A stretch of DNA of 64,000 nucleotides from Staphylococcus sp. IVB6214 (lineage in GTDB: Bacteria > Bacillota > Bacilli > Staphylococcales > Staphylococcaceae), in contig NZ_CP094723.1 of assembly GCF_025558585.1 (NCBI RefSeq), positions 124,001 to 188,000 on the forward strand, read 5' to 3'. The notes under the pieces were generated by a model that ran no database searches, was not told the origin of the DNA, and saw only the letters and a list, made by a program, of their open reading frames with translations. Positions 17,135 to 26,196 of this stretch are shown here, one piece after another (the first letter of the stretch is position 1; every line of letters begins with the position of its first letter). Both the position numbers and the translations under genes were made by a program.

Positions 17135-17374
17135 TTATTTTTTGATATTTTTACGACCATGAAGCCATTCTTGAATGAGAAAAATTTCACCTAAAATTAA
17201 GAATAGGAAGAATGATAGGAAACTAGGAAAGTGGTGTATCACATATAAATAGATCATTGCTATGACGTATAGTACTGGAAGGATAGCTCCCCATATGATT
17301 GATCTACGACTTGCCATAAAATATTGAAGTGCCAGAATACATATAATGATGAGAATGGTGATATATGAAGGCAT
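17135..17374 (-). CDS. Small membrane protein
   Basis: 79 residues. The start at 17374 is chosen because AGGAGGAC ends 6 bases upstream; an ATG two codons earlier almost touches that RBS. Three hydrophobic helices (about 5-20, 28-48 and 52-68) are followed by a basic tail (HGRKNIKK). No family recognised. It is the only minus-strand gene among the lipoprotein and membrane genes of 16121-20919. Confidence 0.7.
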   Translation of the reverse strand: MPSYITILIIICILALQYFMASRRSIIWGAILPVLYVIAMIYLYVIHHFPSFLSFFLFLILGEIFLIQEWLHGRKNIKK

Positions 17375-17559
17375 CAACATGTCCTCCTTTTGTTTTATCG
17401 TTAAATCTACAAAGCAAGTGTAACATTCTTAACAAAAAAAGTTCCGCACTTTTATATATGAAATATTAAATTAGTACTTTAGTTATTTAATTTTATATGA
17501 GAGAATATAAGCAACATAAGATTTAGTCGAATCATTATATGAAATGGAGAGATAAGCAC

Positions 17560-18348
17560 ATGAAAAAAATTTTGCTTGGTGGAATTACTGCAATGTTTCT
17601 ATTAACCGGATGTTCAAATGAAACAAACTCAAAAGAATTGAAAATGGGAGAAGTTTTTAATAGTGGTAAAGAACACATTAGTTACATTACAACGTATGAC
17701 CCGAAAGAATCTAAAGGAGATGCACCAGTAGAATTTGTGATTGTCTCTAAAAAAGGTGAAACAAAGTTATATAATGTGTATGAAGGTGAGTATGCGTTAG
17801 GTGATTTTGCAAAAATGAAAGATAGAAAAATTGAAGATAAAGCATTAGAAGCTGACAAAAAGGCGTTTAATACCCAGAAGCGAGAAGTGATAAGTTCTAT
17901 AAAAGATCAAATGGAAAGCACAGAAGATGAATTACATGAACTACATAAGGATGCAGGTGATCCTTTGGTTGAATATGAAATTGAAGAAACTGATGCGGAA
18001 TATGATGAATTAAATCAAGCGCTTATTAAAACTCAGAGAACGCACTATGAAGACCCTGAATTTAAAAAAATGAAATTAGTATTGTATACAGGTTTTGCAG
18101 GTGATTCTGAAGATGAGACAGGGGAAGAAATGTTTGTATTTAAAAAATCAAATATTTTTTCAGACTCTGAAGAGAAGGAACATGATTTAACATTAATAGG
18201 TTCTATTGATCCAGTTGATGTTCATGAAAAGAGATACGCAGGACTTTATAGTAATCGTGGAAGATATATCGTGACTGAAGTAGGAGACAAGGTTGAAAAG
18301 TCTATTTTGGACTCTAAAGATGATGAATATGTTGACAAAGTAGAATAA
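17560..18348 (+). CDS. Lipoprotein, not of the four-member family
   Basis: 262 residues from the ATG at 17560, with GGAGAG 8 bases upstream. The signal peptide has lipobox LLTGC (Cys18). The mature part is very acidic and lysine-rich and has no Gln/Ser linker. Segments such as VEFVIVSKKGETKLYNVYEG, MKLVLYTGFAGD and RGRYIVTEVGDKVEKSI suggest a beta-rich core interrupted by a charged helical stretch (about 85-165). It resembles DUF-type staphylococcal lipoproteins with no known role. It has its own terminator and no obvious partner gene. Confidence 0.75.
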   Translation: MKKILLGGITAMFLLTGCSNETNSKELKMGEVFNSGKEHISYITTYDPKESKGDAPVEFVIVSKKGETKLYNVYEGEYALGDFAKMKDRKIEDKALEADKKAFNTQKREVISSIKDQMESTEDELHELHKDAGDPLVEYEIEETDAEYDELNQALIKTQRTHYEDPEFKKMKLVLYTGFAGDSEDETGEEMFVFKKSNIFSDSEEKEHDLTLIGSIDPVDVHEKRYAGLYSNRGRYIVTEVGDKVEKSILDSKDDEYVDKVE

Positions 18349-18391
18349 TACACAAAATGTACGTTAAATTGAATATAATGTGATAAACGAG

Positions 18392-18433
18392 CACTACAAT
18401 GGTAGAAATAAAAATATCATTGTAGTGTTTTTT
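18392..18433 (+). terminator. Terminator after the 17560 lipoprotein gene
   Basis: CACTACAATG and CATTGTAGTG are perfect complements, followed by six T. Confidence 0.9.
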
Positions 18434-18567
18434 AAGTGAGATTATAAAATGATTTCCTTGAAATTAATATAGTAAATCATTGAAATAGTACTTTAATAAT
18501 AGATTTATTTGTGAGATAATAGTTTGAACATAATCATAAAGATTTAAAGGATAAGGGTGATAGAGCT

Positions 18568-19560
18568 ATGAAAAAAGTACTAGGCATTTTCACGACAACA
18601 GTATTAGCGATAGCATTAGTAGCTTGTTCAAATGGAAATCATGAACAAGATAATCAAGAAAAAGACAAGAGCAATAAGAAAGAAACAGTTCAAAATAAAT
18701 CAAATGAACAAACGAAAAAAGAAGAGAATCAATCATCCAATCAATCATCTGAAAAACAAATATCGGCAGATGAAGCGGTTGAAAAGTTAACGGATGAAGA
18801 AAAAGTTGCCCTCGCATTATATGAACTTTCTCTTGGCGAAGTAGGTATCATACAAGGTGAAGTGAGTATTTCAAAGGATGAATTGATGAGTGGTCAATAT
18901 ACACAGAAACGATATGGTCCACCGGGAACTTCAGACAGAGTTTTGCCAGTATCTCAACTCATATTGACACCCGAAACAGTAGCGACAATTCCAGGTGCAC
19001 CAAGTGATTTGAAACTGTATAAACCATATCCTCAAAAGTCGAGCGGGTCGACTGGCTATGTTGCAATCTCGAATGATCAAATTATGATATATGCGACGCA
19101 ACATGCGCCAAGATATCAAGACCTTTTAGATCAGACAAGTAGTGATGCAGCCAATGTATACAATATAAAAGATTTATATAACAAGCACAGTGATCAAGAC
19201 TATAAGGAACTTGCAAGTAAGATTGCATTTGGTCCAGAGCCACCACAAGCCAAAAGACAATTTAGCGATGAACCGACACAATCGTCAACTACGAGTGATT
19301 CAGAAGAAAGCAGCTCAAATACGGACACGTCAAGCTCATCAGATACAACAGTGACACGTGAGAATGTAATTGACATAGTGGAAGAATACGAAGGGCATGC
19401 ACTAGATACAGAGAAATACACATATAGAGAACCAGAACAGATGGATGATGGTAACTGGGGCTTTTCATTTCTAAATAAAGCAGGAAATCTAGCAGGTTCA
19501 TATATTGTGAGTAAAGATGGCACCGTAACAAAATATGATGAAAAAGGTATTGAAGAATAG
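18568..19560 (+). CDS. Lipoprotein of the four-member family (copy 4)
   Basis: 330 residues with AAGGGTGAT 10 bases upstream. Lipobox LVAC, Cys20. A long Glu/Lys/Gln/Asn/Ser linker (about 22-68) leads into a middle domain shared with copy 3 (LTDEEKVALALYELS, TIPGAPSDLKLY, KDLYNKHSDQDYKELASKI). A Ser/Thr/Asp linker and the common C-terminal module (NVIDIVEEYEGH, YREPEQ, WGFS, GTVTKYDEKG) follow. It is followed after 39 bases by two small paralogous membrane proteins and may be co-transcribed with them, which makes a lipoprotein-plus-membrane-partner unit conceivable. Confidence 0.85.
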   Translation: MKKVLGIFTTTVLAIALVACSNGNHEQDNQEKDKSNKKETVQNKSNEQTKKEENQSSNQSSEKQISADEAVEKLTDEEKVALALYELSLGEVGIIQGEVSISKDELMSGQYTQKRYGPPGTSDRVLPVSQLILTPETVATIPGAPSDLKLYKPYPQKSSGSTGYVAISNDQIMIYATQHAPRYQDLLDQTSSDAANVYNIKDLYNKHSDQDYKELASKIAFGPEPPQAKRQFSDEPTQSSTTSDSEESSSNTDTSSSSDTTVTRENVIDIVEEYEGHALDTEKYTYREPEQMDDGNWGFSFLNKAGNLAGSYIVSKDGTVTKYDEKGIEE

Positions 19561-19599
19561 AGATATCCTAAAACCAATTCAATTAAGGAGAACATGATT

Positions 19600-19839
19600 A
19601 TGGCATTAAGAGAAACAGGAAGAATATTAGTCGAGTATGAAGAAGTAAATGATGGTGAAGGGTGTTTATTTTGGATAGGCGCTATCATTATAGCTGGTAT
19701 GGTTCTATTTGCAATTTTGAAGACTTTATTTGAATTTTTTGTCATAGTGATGCTTCCGATTATTTTGTTCATCGTTGCAGGAATTGCAGTGACATATTTG
19801 GTGAAGAGACTGGTTGAATATATTAAAAGTCGTAATTGA
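19600..19839 (+). CDS. Small membrane protein, paralogue of the next gene
   Basis: 79 residues from the ATG at 19600, which has AAGGAG 9 bases upstream; an ATG two codons earlier is only 3 bases from it. A short polar start (LRETGRILVEYEEVNDGEG) precedes two membrane helices (about 22-40 and 44-66) and a basic end. It aligns with the 81-residue product at 19897 (xTGxIxxEYExVxxGxG, then the same two-helix layout). Function unknown. Its position directly behind lipoprotein copy 4 suggests co-expression. Confidence 0.75.
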   Translation: MALRETGRILVEYEEVNDGEGCLFWIGAIIIAGMVLFAILKTLFEFFVIVMLPIILFIVAGIAVTYLVKRLVEYIKSRN

Positions 19840-19896
19840 CGCGCATCAATGCGATATTGTTTTGAAAGTATATAGTGAATCAAGGAGAGTGTATTC

Positions 19897-20142
19897 ATGG
19901 GTTATAAACCAACGGGGAAAATTTACAAAGAATATGAAAGTGTATCATCTGGTGATGGGGGCGCAATTCTTGCGGGATGTGGTTGCTTCGTTGCAATTAT
20001 TCTTTTCATAATTGTTTTTGGATTTATTCAGATGGCGATTGTCAAATTTGTTTTTGACATACTTCCTACCATTTTGTTATTCCTTGTACCATGTGTCTTT
20101 ATATATTTGGTGATTAAGTTTATTAAATATCTTAAATCTTAG
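19897..20142 (+). CDS. Small membrane protein, paralogue of the previous gene
   Basis: 81 residues, with AAGGAGAG upstream of the ATG. The N-terminal GYKPTGKIYKEYESVSSGDG matches the pattern of the neighbour at 19600, followed by two membrane helices (about 24-45 and 50-72) and a KFIKYLKS tail. A small Cys-x-Cys (GCGC) begins the first helix. It is a tandem duplicate of unknown function. Confidence 0.75.
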   Translation: MGYKPTGKIYKEYESVSSGDGGAILAGCGCFVAIILFIIVFGFIQMAIVKFVFDILPTILLFLVPCVFIYLVIKFIKYLKS

Positions 20143-20313
20143 TCTTCCTTCTTAAAGGAAAAGTGTGACTTTGATATAGAAAATCTTTAATTATTTGTCT
20201 TTGTCAAATTTCACAACGACAATGTCTTTTATGAATCAGTAAAAATAAAATTCTAACTGAATACTTTATATACGTTTAAGATAACAACATGTTGAAAAAA
20301 GGGGGGATTATTC

Positions 20314-20625
20314 ATGTCAGTAAGATTGAAAAAATTAGTTAATAGTAAAGGGAGAAAAAGAATGCGCTATTCAAGATTTGATAAAGATGATTTATTTGGG
20401 AGTTTTATAATTTTTATAATTTTGGGTGTTCCATTGATAGGGTTTACGTTTGCTTTCGTGCCATTCATGATGATGCTCACATCTTCAAGATTACATGAAC
20501 TACTCCCTGAGTCACTACATATACCAGGGTCAATCATATTGCTCATTATGGAAGTTGTGATATATCTATACTTTGTCATTAAAGGGCTTAAGTTTCTACT
20601 TAATATGTTTAGATCTCCTTATTAG
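20314..20625 (+). CDS. Small membrane protein
   Basis: 103 residues starting at an ATG 7 bases after GGGGGG. The first 30 residues are strongly basic (LKKLVNSKGRKRMRYSRF). Two membrane helices follow at about 32-55 and 70-95. It shares the basic-start, two-helix plan with its neighbours but no clear sequence identity. Function unknown. Confidence 0.65.
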   Translation: MSVRLKKLVNSKGRKRMRYSRFDKDDLFGSFIIFIILGVPLIGFTFAFVPFMMMLTSSRLHELLPESLHIPGSIILLIMEVVIYLYFVIKGLKFLLNMFRSPY

Positions 20626-20736
20626 AGACAGTACATATTATAATGTGCAGAAAGTTACAAGACATTACAATCTCTCGTGTTATGAGAAATGTATGACGAT
20701 CTCCCTTTTGTTATACTAATGAAAAAGGGTGAGGCT

Positions 20737-20919
20737 ATGGAACGATTTATGTATATGTTAAAAATTGGAATCATTGCGATGCTTGTTCAATGTACGATGC
20801 GGTATATCGTGCCATCGTCAGTTGTCCATGAACACATCTTTATCTTTTCCTTAGTATACGGACTATTAGTTGGTGCACTTATTATATTTTTATTAGGGAA
20901 ACCACCTAAAAAATCATAA
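20737..20919 (+). CDS. Small membrane protein
   Basis: 60 residues from the ATG at 20737, which has AAGGGTGAGG in front of it; an upstream in-frame ATG at 20689 has no RBS. It is two hydrophobic helices (about 6-25 and 33-54) with a KPPKKS tail. Function unknown. It closes the run of small membrane genes and is followed directly by a terminator. Confidence 0.6.
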   Translation: MERFMYMLKIGIIAMLVQCTMRYIVPSSVVHEHIFIFSLVYGLLVGALIIFLLGKPPKKS

Positions 20920-20924
20920 ACAAC

Positions 20925-20966
20925 AGCCGTACAGAAGTGAGAAAACACTTTTTTGTACGGCTTTTA
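20925..20966 (+). terminator. Terminator at the end of the small membrane gene run
   Basis: AGCCGTACA and TGTACGGCT are perfect complements around an inner AAGTG/CACTT stem, followed by TTTT. Confidence 0.9.
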
Positions 20967-21127
20967 TCATTCATAATTGCCACAATAACTTAGAGATATA
21001 GAGATCATACAGCTCCCAATTTTTAATTTCGATATACCTTTTGAGGGTTGGACCTTGTTAAAGTGTATATTAAGATTGTAGGTCAGACTACCGTCACACT
21101 TCCGTCACTCAGAGGGAAGTCTTGACT

Positions 21128-21155
21128 TTGACTGTCTCAATATTGCCATTATGTT
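21128..21155 (+). promoter_or_regulatory. Probable promoter of the deo-locus GntR gene
   Basis: TTGACT (21128-21133) and TATGTT (21150-21155) are 16 bases apart. A direct repeat CCGTCAC...CCGTCAC lies about 30 bases upstream. The start of transcription would precede the GTG at 21214 by about 50 bases. Confidence 0.5.
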
Positions 21156-21213
21156 GTGAATGAAATTGGTGTATGATGAAGATATAAGCATGAAGATACT
21201 GGGGGTTATTTTG

Positions 21214-21951
21214 GTGACGCAAGCACAGCCAAAATTTTTAACAATTTATAATACACTTTATGAAGAAATACAAATGGGTAAATTTCCAGGTGGTGAATCA
21301 TTGCCGACGGAGAAGGTACTGTGTGAACGCTTTGGTGTGAGTCGCATGACGTTGCGTCAGGCGATTAAGTTATTGACGGAAGATGGTGTTGTTGAGAGTA
21401 TTCGTGGGAAAGGACATTTTGTCGTGTCACAACATCGGGATCACAGTACGTCCAGCATGGCGCACTTGGCGCATCCGCTCCAACAAATGGCGCGTGAAGA
21501 GATGACGTTAGAAGCGATTCACTACCGTGTGGACTTAGAAAGTGAATATACGAATCATCTGTTTCCCGACCACCCTTCAGCGGTTGTGGCGATGGAGCGT
21601 TATTATGTACGAGAAGGCAATTCAACGCAACAAGCAGATGCGATGTGTTTCACGTTCATCCCCATTAATGTGATTGATCTGTATGAAGTATCAACACAGA
21701 ATGAATTGTCAGTACGTCAGTTTGTGGAGCAACAGGTATATCAATATGCGGCGCAATCTGATTTGAAGTTTTCAATGACGCAAAAACCACACTTTGCACA
21801 TGACACGCATTCGTTTGATGGTGGTGACCACTGCTGGCTTATTATAGAGACATTGTACAATGGACACGAGAGTCCTGTAATGATTAATAAGTGGTATGTG
21901 CCAAATACTCAAGCCGATATTAATGTCACACGAATGAAAGAAACGACATAG
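21214..21951 (+). CDS. GntR/UTRA-family regulator of the deo operon
   Basis: 245 residues from a GTG at 21214, with GGGGG 8 bases upstream; an ATG at 21190 is possible. The N-terminal winged helix is typical of the HutC subfamily (LPTEKVLCERFGVSRMTLRQ, then AIKLLTEDGVVESIRGKGHF, about 5-75), and a UTRA ligand-binding domain fills about 85-240. It lies immediately before deoD and on the same strand, separated by a terminator, so it probably controls the nucleoside genes. The repeated TAGACAA/TTGTCTA heptamers between the two genes are candidate operators. A phosphosugar such as deoxyribose-5-phosphate would be a logical effector, but this is inference. Confidence 0.85.
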   Translation: MTQAQPKFLTIYNTLYEEIQMGKFPGGESLPTEKVLCERFGVSRMTLRQAIKLLTEDGVVESIRGKGHFVVSQHRDHSTSSMAHLAHPLQQMAREEMTLEAIHYRVDLESEYTNHLFPDHPSAVVAMERYYVREGNSTQQADAMCFTFIPINVIDLYEVSTQNELSVRQFVEQQVYQYAAQSDLKFSMTQKPHFAHDTHSFDGGDHCWLIIETLYNGHESPVMINKWYVPNTQADINVTRMKETT

Positions 21952-22002
21952 ACAAATTCATATAGAAAAGTGAAGTTGTCTAAAATAATGATGAGTTGTC
22001 TA
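21949..22002. promoter_or_regulatory. Cluster of TAGACAA heptamers, left part
   Basis: TAGACAA at 21949-21955 (its TAG is the GntR stop) and its complement TTGTCTA at 21976-21982 and 21996-22002. The two TTGTCTA copies are exactly 20 bases apart, two helical turns, so they face the same side of the DNA. Candidate binding sites for the adjacent GntR regulator. Confidence 0.5.
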
Positions 22003-22021
22003 ATAGAAAACAAATGAAAGT

Positions 22022-22068
22022 CATACGATGAGATATGTTTGAAACATATGTCCTTGTATGGCTTTTTT
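22022..22068 (+). terminator. Terminator between the GntR gene and deoD
   Basis: An outer CATAC/GTATG and an inner ATATGTTT/AAACATAT stem are followed by GCTTTTTT. Confidence 0.8.
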
Positions 22069-22109
22069 ACTATTTTGATGCTGTTCGTTAATTTGTCACA
22101 AATTACATC

Positions 22110-22138
22110 TTGAAAGCGCTATCTACAAGATGTAAGAT
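22110..22138 (+). promoter_or_regulatory. deoD promoter with overlapping cre site
   Basis: TTGAAA (22110-22115) and TAAGAT (22133-22138) are 17 bases apart. TGAAAGCGCTATCT at 22111-22124 matches the cre consensus at 13 of 14 positions and overlaps the -35 box, so CcpA repression is expected. Confidence 0.7.
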
Positions 22139-22147
22139 ATAAGTGGT

Positions 22148-22162
22148 TAGACAAATAGACAA
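22148..22162 (+). promoter_or_regulatory. Tandem TAGACAA operator candidate at the deoD promoter
   Basis: Two direct TAGACAA copies, at 22148-22154 and 22156-22162, lie just downstream of the -10 box and before the deoD RBS. This is where a repressor would block elongation or initiation. Same heptamer as at 21949-22002. Confidence 0.55.
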
Positions 22163-22191
22163 ATTACTATACAAGTTGGAGGTTGTTATTT

Positions 22192-22899
22192 ATGAAAGCT
22201 ACACCACATATTAAGCCAATGAATGGCGTTGAAATTGCAGAGACAGTTTTATTACCAGGTGATCCATTACGTGCGAAGTTCATTGCGGAGACGTATTTAG
22301 AAGATGTACAACAGTTCAATGGTGTACGTAACATGTTCGGTTACACAGGAACATATAAAGGACAAAAAGTATCTGTTATGGGTTCAGGTATGGGGATTCC
22401 GTCAATCGGTATTTATTCATATGAATTGATTCACACATTTGGATGTAAGAAGTTAATCCGTGTCGGTTCATGTGGCGCAATGCAAGAAGATATCGACTTA
22501 TACGATGTCATCATTGCACAAGGGGCATCTACTGATTCAGACTATGTGAAGCAATACAACTTACCAGGACACTACGCACCTATTGCATCATACAACTTAC
22601 TAGAGGGAGCGGTAAGCAAAGCGCGTGAAAAAGGAGTTAACTATCACGTAGGTAACATCTTATCAAGTGACATTTTCTACAATGCTGATGAGACAGCGAA
22701 CGAGCGTTGGCAACGTATGGGTATCTTAGGCGTTGAGATGGAATCTGCAGCATTATACATGAATGCAACATATGCAGGTGTTGAAGCGTTAGGTGTGTTC
22801 ACAGTGAGTGACCATATCATTCATAACAAAGCAACAACACCAGAAGAAAGAGAACGTGCGTTTACGGATATGATTGAAATCGCACTGTCTCTCATTTAA
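22192..22899 (+). CDS. deoD: Purine-nucleoside phosphorylase
   Basis: 235 residues, the length of hexameric DeoD. It splits purine (deoxy)nucleosides with phosphate into base and (deoxy)ribose-1-phosphate. Family motifs are LPGDPLRAKFIAETYL near the N-terminus, GSGMGIPSIGIYSYEL, RVGSCGAMQEDI and GVEMESAALY, which binds the ribose, plus the catalytic Asp in TVSDHI. TGGAGG lies 9 bases before the ATG; an upstream TTG is rejected. It is the first gene of the deo operon. Confidence 0.95.
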   Translation: MKATPHIKPMNGVEIAETVLLPGDPLRAKFIAETYLEDVQQFNGVRNMFGYTGTYKGQKVSVMGSGMGIPSIGIYSYELIHTFGCKKLIRVGSCGAMQEDIDLYDVIIAQGASTDSDYVKQYNLPGHYAPIASYNLLEGAVSKAREKGVNYHVGNILSSDIFYNADETANERWQRMGILGVEMESAALYMNATYAGVEALGVFTVSDHIIHNKATTPEERERAFTDMIEIALSLI

Positions 22900-22911
22900 G
22901 GAGTGGGGACG

Positions 22912-24267
22912 ATGACAACAGCATCATATGACAAAATTAAAAAAGCTGTACCAATTTTACTCTTTCTATTCGTATTTAGTTTAGTTATTGATAATTCATT
23001 CAAATTAATCTCAGTGGCAATTGCCAATGATTTAAATATTTCTGTAACAACAGTAAGCTGGCAAGCAACTCTTGCAGGTCTTGTGATTGGTATCGGAGCA
23101 GTGGTGTACTCATCACTGTCTGATGCGATCAGTATTCGTACATTGTTTATTTATGGCGTATTTTTAATCATTATTGGTTCTATTATTGGTTATATTTTCC
23201 AAAGCAACTTCCCACTGTTATTAGCAGGACGTATTATTCAAACAGCAGGACTTGCAGCGGCAGAAACGTTATATGTTATTTATGTAGCGAAGTACTTGTC
23301 TAAAGAAGACCAGAAGACATATCTTGGTTTGAGTACAAGTAGTTATTCATTATCACTTGTTATCGGAACGTTATCAGGTGGCTTTATTTCAACGTATCTG
23401 CACTGGACAAATATGTTCTTAATCGCGTTGATCGTTGTGTTTACGTTACCGTTCTTATTCAAACTGTTACCAAAAGAAGAGTCAGAGAACAAAGCGCATC
23501 TTGACTTCATTGGTTTAGTCTTAGTGTCTACAATTGCAACAACAGTGATGTTATTTATCACGAACTTTAACTGGTGGTACTTAGCAGCTGCATTGGTTGT
23601 CATCGCGATCTTCGCACTATATATCAAAAATGCGAAACACCCATTGGTTGATAAGAAATTCTTCCAAAACAAACGTTACGCATCATTCTTATTTATTGTA
23701 TTTGTAATGTATATGATACAACTTGGCTATATTTTCACGTTCCCATTCATTATGGAACAGATTTACCACTTTGAGTTAGATACAACATCATTATTGCTGA
23801 TTCCAGGATACTTAGTGGCTGTAGTTGTCGGTGCATTGAGTGGTAAAATTGCGAACTTCTTAAATTCAAAACAAGCCATTATTACGGCGATTGCATTAAT
23901 TGCCTTGAGCTTATTCTTACCAGCATTCGCAGTTGGACAACATGTGTCAATTTTTGTTATCTCAATGATCTTCTTCGCAGGTAGCTTTGCGTTAATGTAT
24001 GCACCGTTACTAAACGAAGCCATTCGTACGATCGACGTGAACATGACAGGTGTAGCGATTGGGTTCTACAACTTAATCATCAACGTTGCAGTATCAGTTG
24101 GTATTGCGATTGCGGCAGCTTTAATCGATCTCAAAGCACTTAATTTCCCGGGTAATACAGCGCTCACATCACACTTTGGTATCATCTTAGCCATCTTAGG
24201 CGTGATGAGTATTGTTGGACTTGTATTATTTATTATCTTAAACCGTTGGACAAAAACAGAAGCGTAA
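22912..24267 (+). CDS. MFS transporter within the deo operon
   Basis: 451 residues, 12-14 membrane helices, with AAGGAG before the ATG at 22912. It resembles the drug:H+ antiporter branch (TetK/EmrB-like) more than nucleoside permeases: [40 protein letters not shown] and [20 protein letters not shown]. The same gene order (deoD, TetA-like MFS, deoC, deoB) is known from other staphylococci. Sitting 12 bases after deoD and 13 before deoC, it probably moves nucleosides or the free bases released by DeoD, rather than drugs. Direction and substrate are unknown. Confidence 0.85.
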   Translation: MTTASYDKIKKAVPILLFLFVFSLVIDNSFKLISVAIANDLNISVTTVSWQATLAGLVIGIGAVVYSSLSDAISIRTLFIYGVFLIIIGSIIGYIFQSNFPLLLAGRIIQTAGLAAAETLYVIYVAKYLSKEDQKTYLGLSTSSYSLSLVIGTLSGGFISTYLHWTNMFLIALIVVFTLPFLFKLLPKEESENKAHLDFIGLVLVSTIATTVMLFITNFNWWYLAAALVVIAIFALYIKNAKHPLVDKKFFQNKRYASFLFIVFVMYMIQLGYIFTFPFIMEQIYHFELDTTSLLLIPGYLVAVVVGALSGKIANFLNSKQAIITAIALIALSLFLPAFAVGQHVSIFVISMIFFAGSFALMYAPLLNEAIRTIDVNMTGVAIGFYNLIINVAVSVGIAIAAALIDLKALNFPGNTALTSHFGIILAILGVMSIVGLVLFIILNRWTKTEA

Positions 24268-24280
24268 AAGGAGTTATAAC

Positions 24281-24943
24281 ATGAACTACGAAAAATATAT
24301 TGATCACACATTATTAAAACCAGAATCAACACGTCAACAAATTGATAAAATTATTGAAGAAGCGAAGGAATATCACTTCAAATCAGTATGTGTCAACCCA
24401 ACACATGTGGTATATGCAGCAGAGAAATTAGCAGATTCAGATGTACTCGTATGTACAGTCATCGGGTTCCCATTGGGTGCTTCAACATCTGAAGTGAAAG
24501 CATGTGAAACGAAAGATGCTATTTCAAAAGGTGCAGATGAAATTGACATGGTGATCAACATCGGCGCATTGAAAGATGGACGTTACGATGATGTAAAAGC
24601 AGATATCGCCGCAGTGGTAGAAGCATCTGGCGATAAAACAGTGAAAGTGATTATCGAAACAGTGTTATTAACAGACGAAGAAAAAGTAAAAGCATGTGAA
24701 TTATCTAAAGCAGCAGGCGCAGACTTCGTGAAGACATCAACAGGTTTCGCAGGCAGTGGCGCAACACCGGAAGATGTGAAGTTGATGAAAGACACAGTCG
24801 GTGATGCTCTTGAAGTGAAAGCCTCAGGTGGTGTGCGTAACTTGGCAGACTTCCAAGCGATGTTAGAAGCAGGCGCAACACGTGTAGGCGCAAGTGCAGG
24901 CGTACAAATTATGCAAGGATTAGAAGCAGACACGGATTACTAA
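24281..24943 (+). CDS. deoC: Deoxyribose-phosphate aldolase
   Basis: 220 residues, class I aldolase TIM barrel. It splits 2-deoxyribose-5-phosphate into acetaldehyde and glyceraldehyde-3-phosphate. The Schiff-base lysine is in FVKTSTGF (Lys151); [22 protein letters not shown] and [12 protein letters not shown] are the other family blocks. AAGGAG is 9 bases upstream. Part of the deo operon between the MFS gene and deoB. Confidence 0.96.
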   Translation: MNYEKYIDHTLLKPESTRQQIDKIIEEAKEYHFKSVCVNPTHVVYAAEKLADSDVLVCTVIGFPLGASTSEVKACETKDAISKGADEIDMVINIGALKDGRYDDVKADIAAVVEASGDKTVKVIIETVLLTDEEKVKACELSKAAGADFVKTSTGFAGSGATPEDVKLMKDTVGDALEVKASGGVRNLADFQAMLEAGATRVGASAGVQIMQGLEADTDY

Positions 24944-24973
24944 GAGAGACAAATCATACGAGGAGTGATTGTG

Positions 24974-26152
24974 ATGACAGCACCATTTCAACGTGTTCAT
25001 TTGATCGTGATGGACTCAGTCGGCATCGGGGAAGCACCTGATGCGAAGGCATTCAACGATGAAGGATCACATACGTTAAAACATACATTAGAAGGCTTCG
25101 ACCAAAAGCTACCGAACTTGGAACGTCTTGGACTCGGTAATATCGATGACTTACCCGTCATCGGTCGTGTAGACGAGACAGCGGCGTACTATACGAAGAT
25201 GAGTGAAGCATCTGTTGGGAAAGATACGATGACAGGTCACTGGGAAATCATGGGCTTAAACATTAACGAGCCTTTCAAAGTGTACCCGAACGGCTTCCCA
25301 GACGAACTCGTTACGGAAATTGAACGTCTCACTGGACGTAAAGTCGTGGCGAACCGTCCAGCGTCAGGCACACAAATCATCGATGAGTGGGGTGCCCACC
25401 AGATGGAGACAGGCGACTTGATCGTCTACACATCTGCGGATCCTGTGCTACAAATCGCGGCACACGAAGATATCATCCCGCTCGAAGAACTGTATGATAT
25501 CTGCGAGAAAGTCCGCGAGTTAACGAAAGATCCGAAGTACTTGATTGGACGTATTATTGCCCGTCCGTATGTCGGTGAACCGGGCAACTTCACACGTACG
25601 AGTAACCGTCACGACTATGCGTTGAAACCGTTCGGTCGTACGGTGATGAATACATTGAAGGATACCGATCATGATGTCATTGCGATTGGTAAGATCAATG
25701 ACATCTATGACGGTGAAGGTGTGACGGAAGCGATTCGTACGAAGAGTAACATGGACGGTATGGATCAGCTGATGAACGTTGTGAAGAAGGATTTCAAAGG
25801 CTTGAGTTTCTTGAACTTGGTAGACTTTGATGCGCTCTACGGTCACCGTAGAGACAAGCCAGGCTATGCGCAAGCGTTGAAGGATTTCGACGAACGTTTG
25901 CCTGAACTGATGGACAACATGCGTGAAGACGACTTGTTGATCATTACCGCTGACCATGGTAATGACCCGACAGCGGAGGGTACAGACCATACACGTGAAT
26001 ATATTCCGGTATTGTTTTACAGTCCGAAGTTTAAAGGTGGCGCAGCGCTTGAAGGCGACACAACGTTCAGTTCAATCGGCGCGACGATTGCTGATAACTT
26101 CGGTGTTGAATTACCAGAATTTGGACGCAGTTATTTAGCTGAATTGAAATAA
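24974..26152 (+). CDS. deoB: Phosphopentomutase
   Basis: 392 residues, alkaline-phosphatase superfamily, two Mn ions. It interconverts (deoxy)ribose-1-phosphate and -5-phosphate, linking DeoD to DeoC. Metal and catalytic motifs are [13 protein letters not shown] near the start, KDTMTGHWE with the phosphorylated Thr, then [11 protein letters not shown] and [17 protein letters not shown]. The ATG at 24974 follows AGGAG by 8 bases; an earlier in-frame GTG is less likely. Last gene of the operon, followed by a terminator. Confidence 0.96.
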   Translation: MTAPFQRVHLIVMDSVGIGEAPDAKAFNDEGSHTLKHTLEGFDQKLPNLERLGLGNIDDLPVIGRVDETAAYYTKMSEASVGKDTMTGHWEIMGLNINEPFKVYPNGFPDELVTEIERLTGRKVVANRPASGTQIIDEWGAHQMETGDLIVYTSADPVLQIAAHEDIIPLEELYDICEKVRELTKDPKYLIGRIIARPYVGEPGNFTRTSNRHDYALKPFGRTVMNTLKDTDHDVIAIGKINDIYDGEGVTEAIRTKSNMDGMDQLMNVVKKDFKGLSFLNLVDFDALYGHRRDKPGYAQALKDFDERLPELMDNMREDDLLIITADHGNDPTAEGTDHTREYIPVLFYSPKFKGGAALEGDTTFSSIGATIADNFGVELPEFGRSYLAELK

Positions 26153-26162
26153 TATAAGAAAG

Positions 26163-26192
26163 CCTCTATCACGCTAATGATAGAGGTTTTTT
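26163..26192 (+). terminator. Terminator of the deo operon
   Basis: CCTCTATCA and TGATAGAGG are perfect complements with a 6-base loop, followed by TTTTTT. It sits between convergent deoB and the sirtuin gene. Confidence 0.9.
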
Positions 26193-26196
26193 GCGT

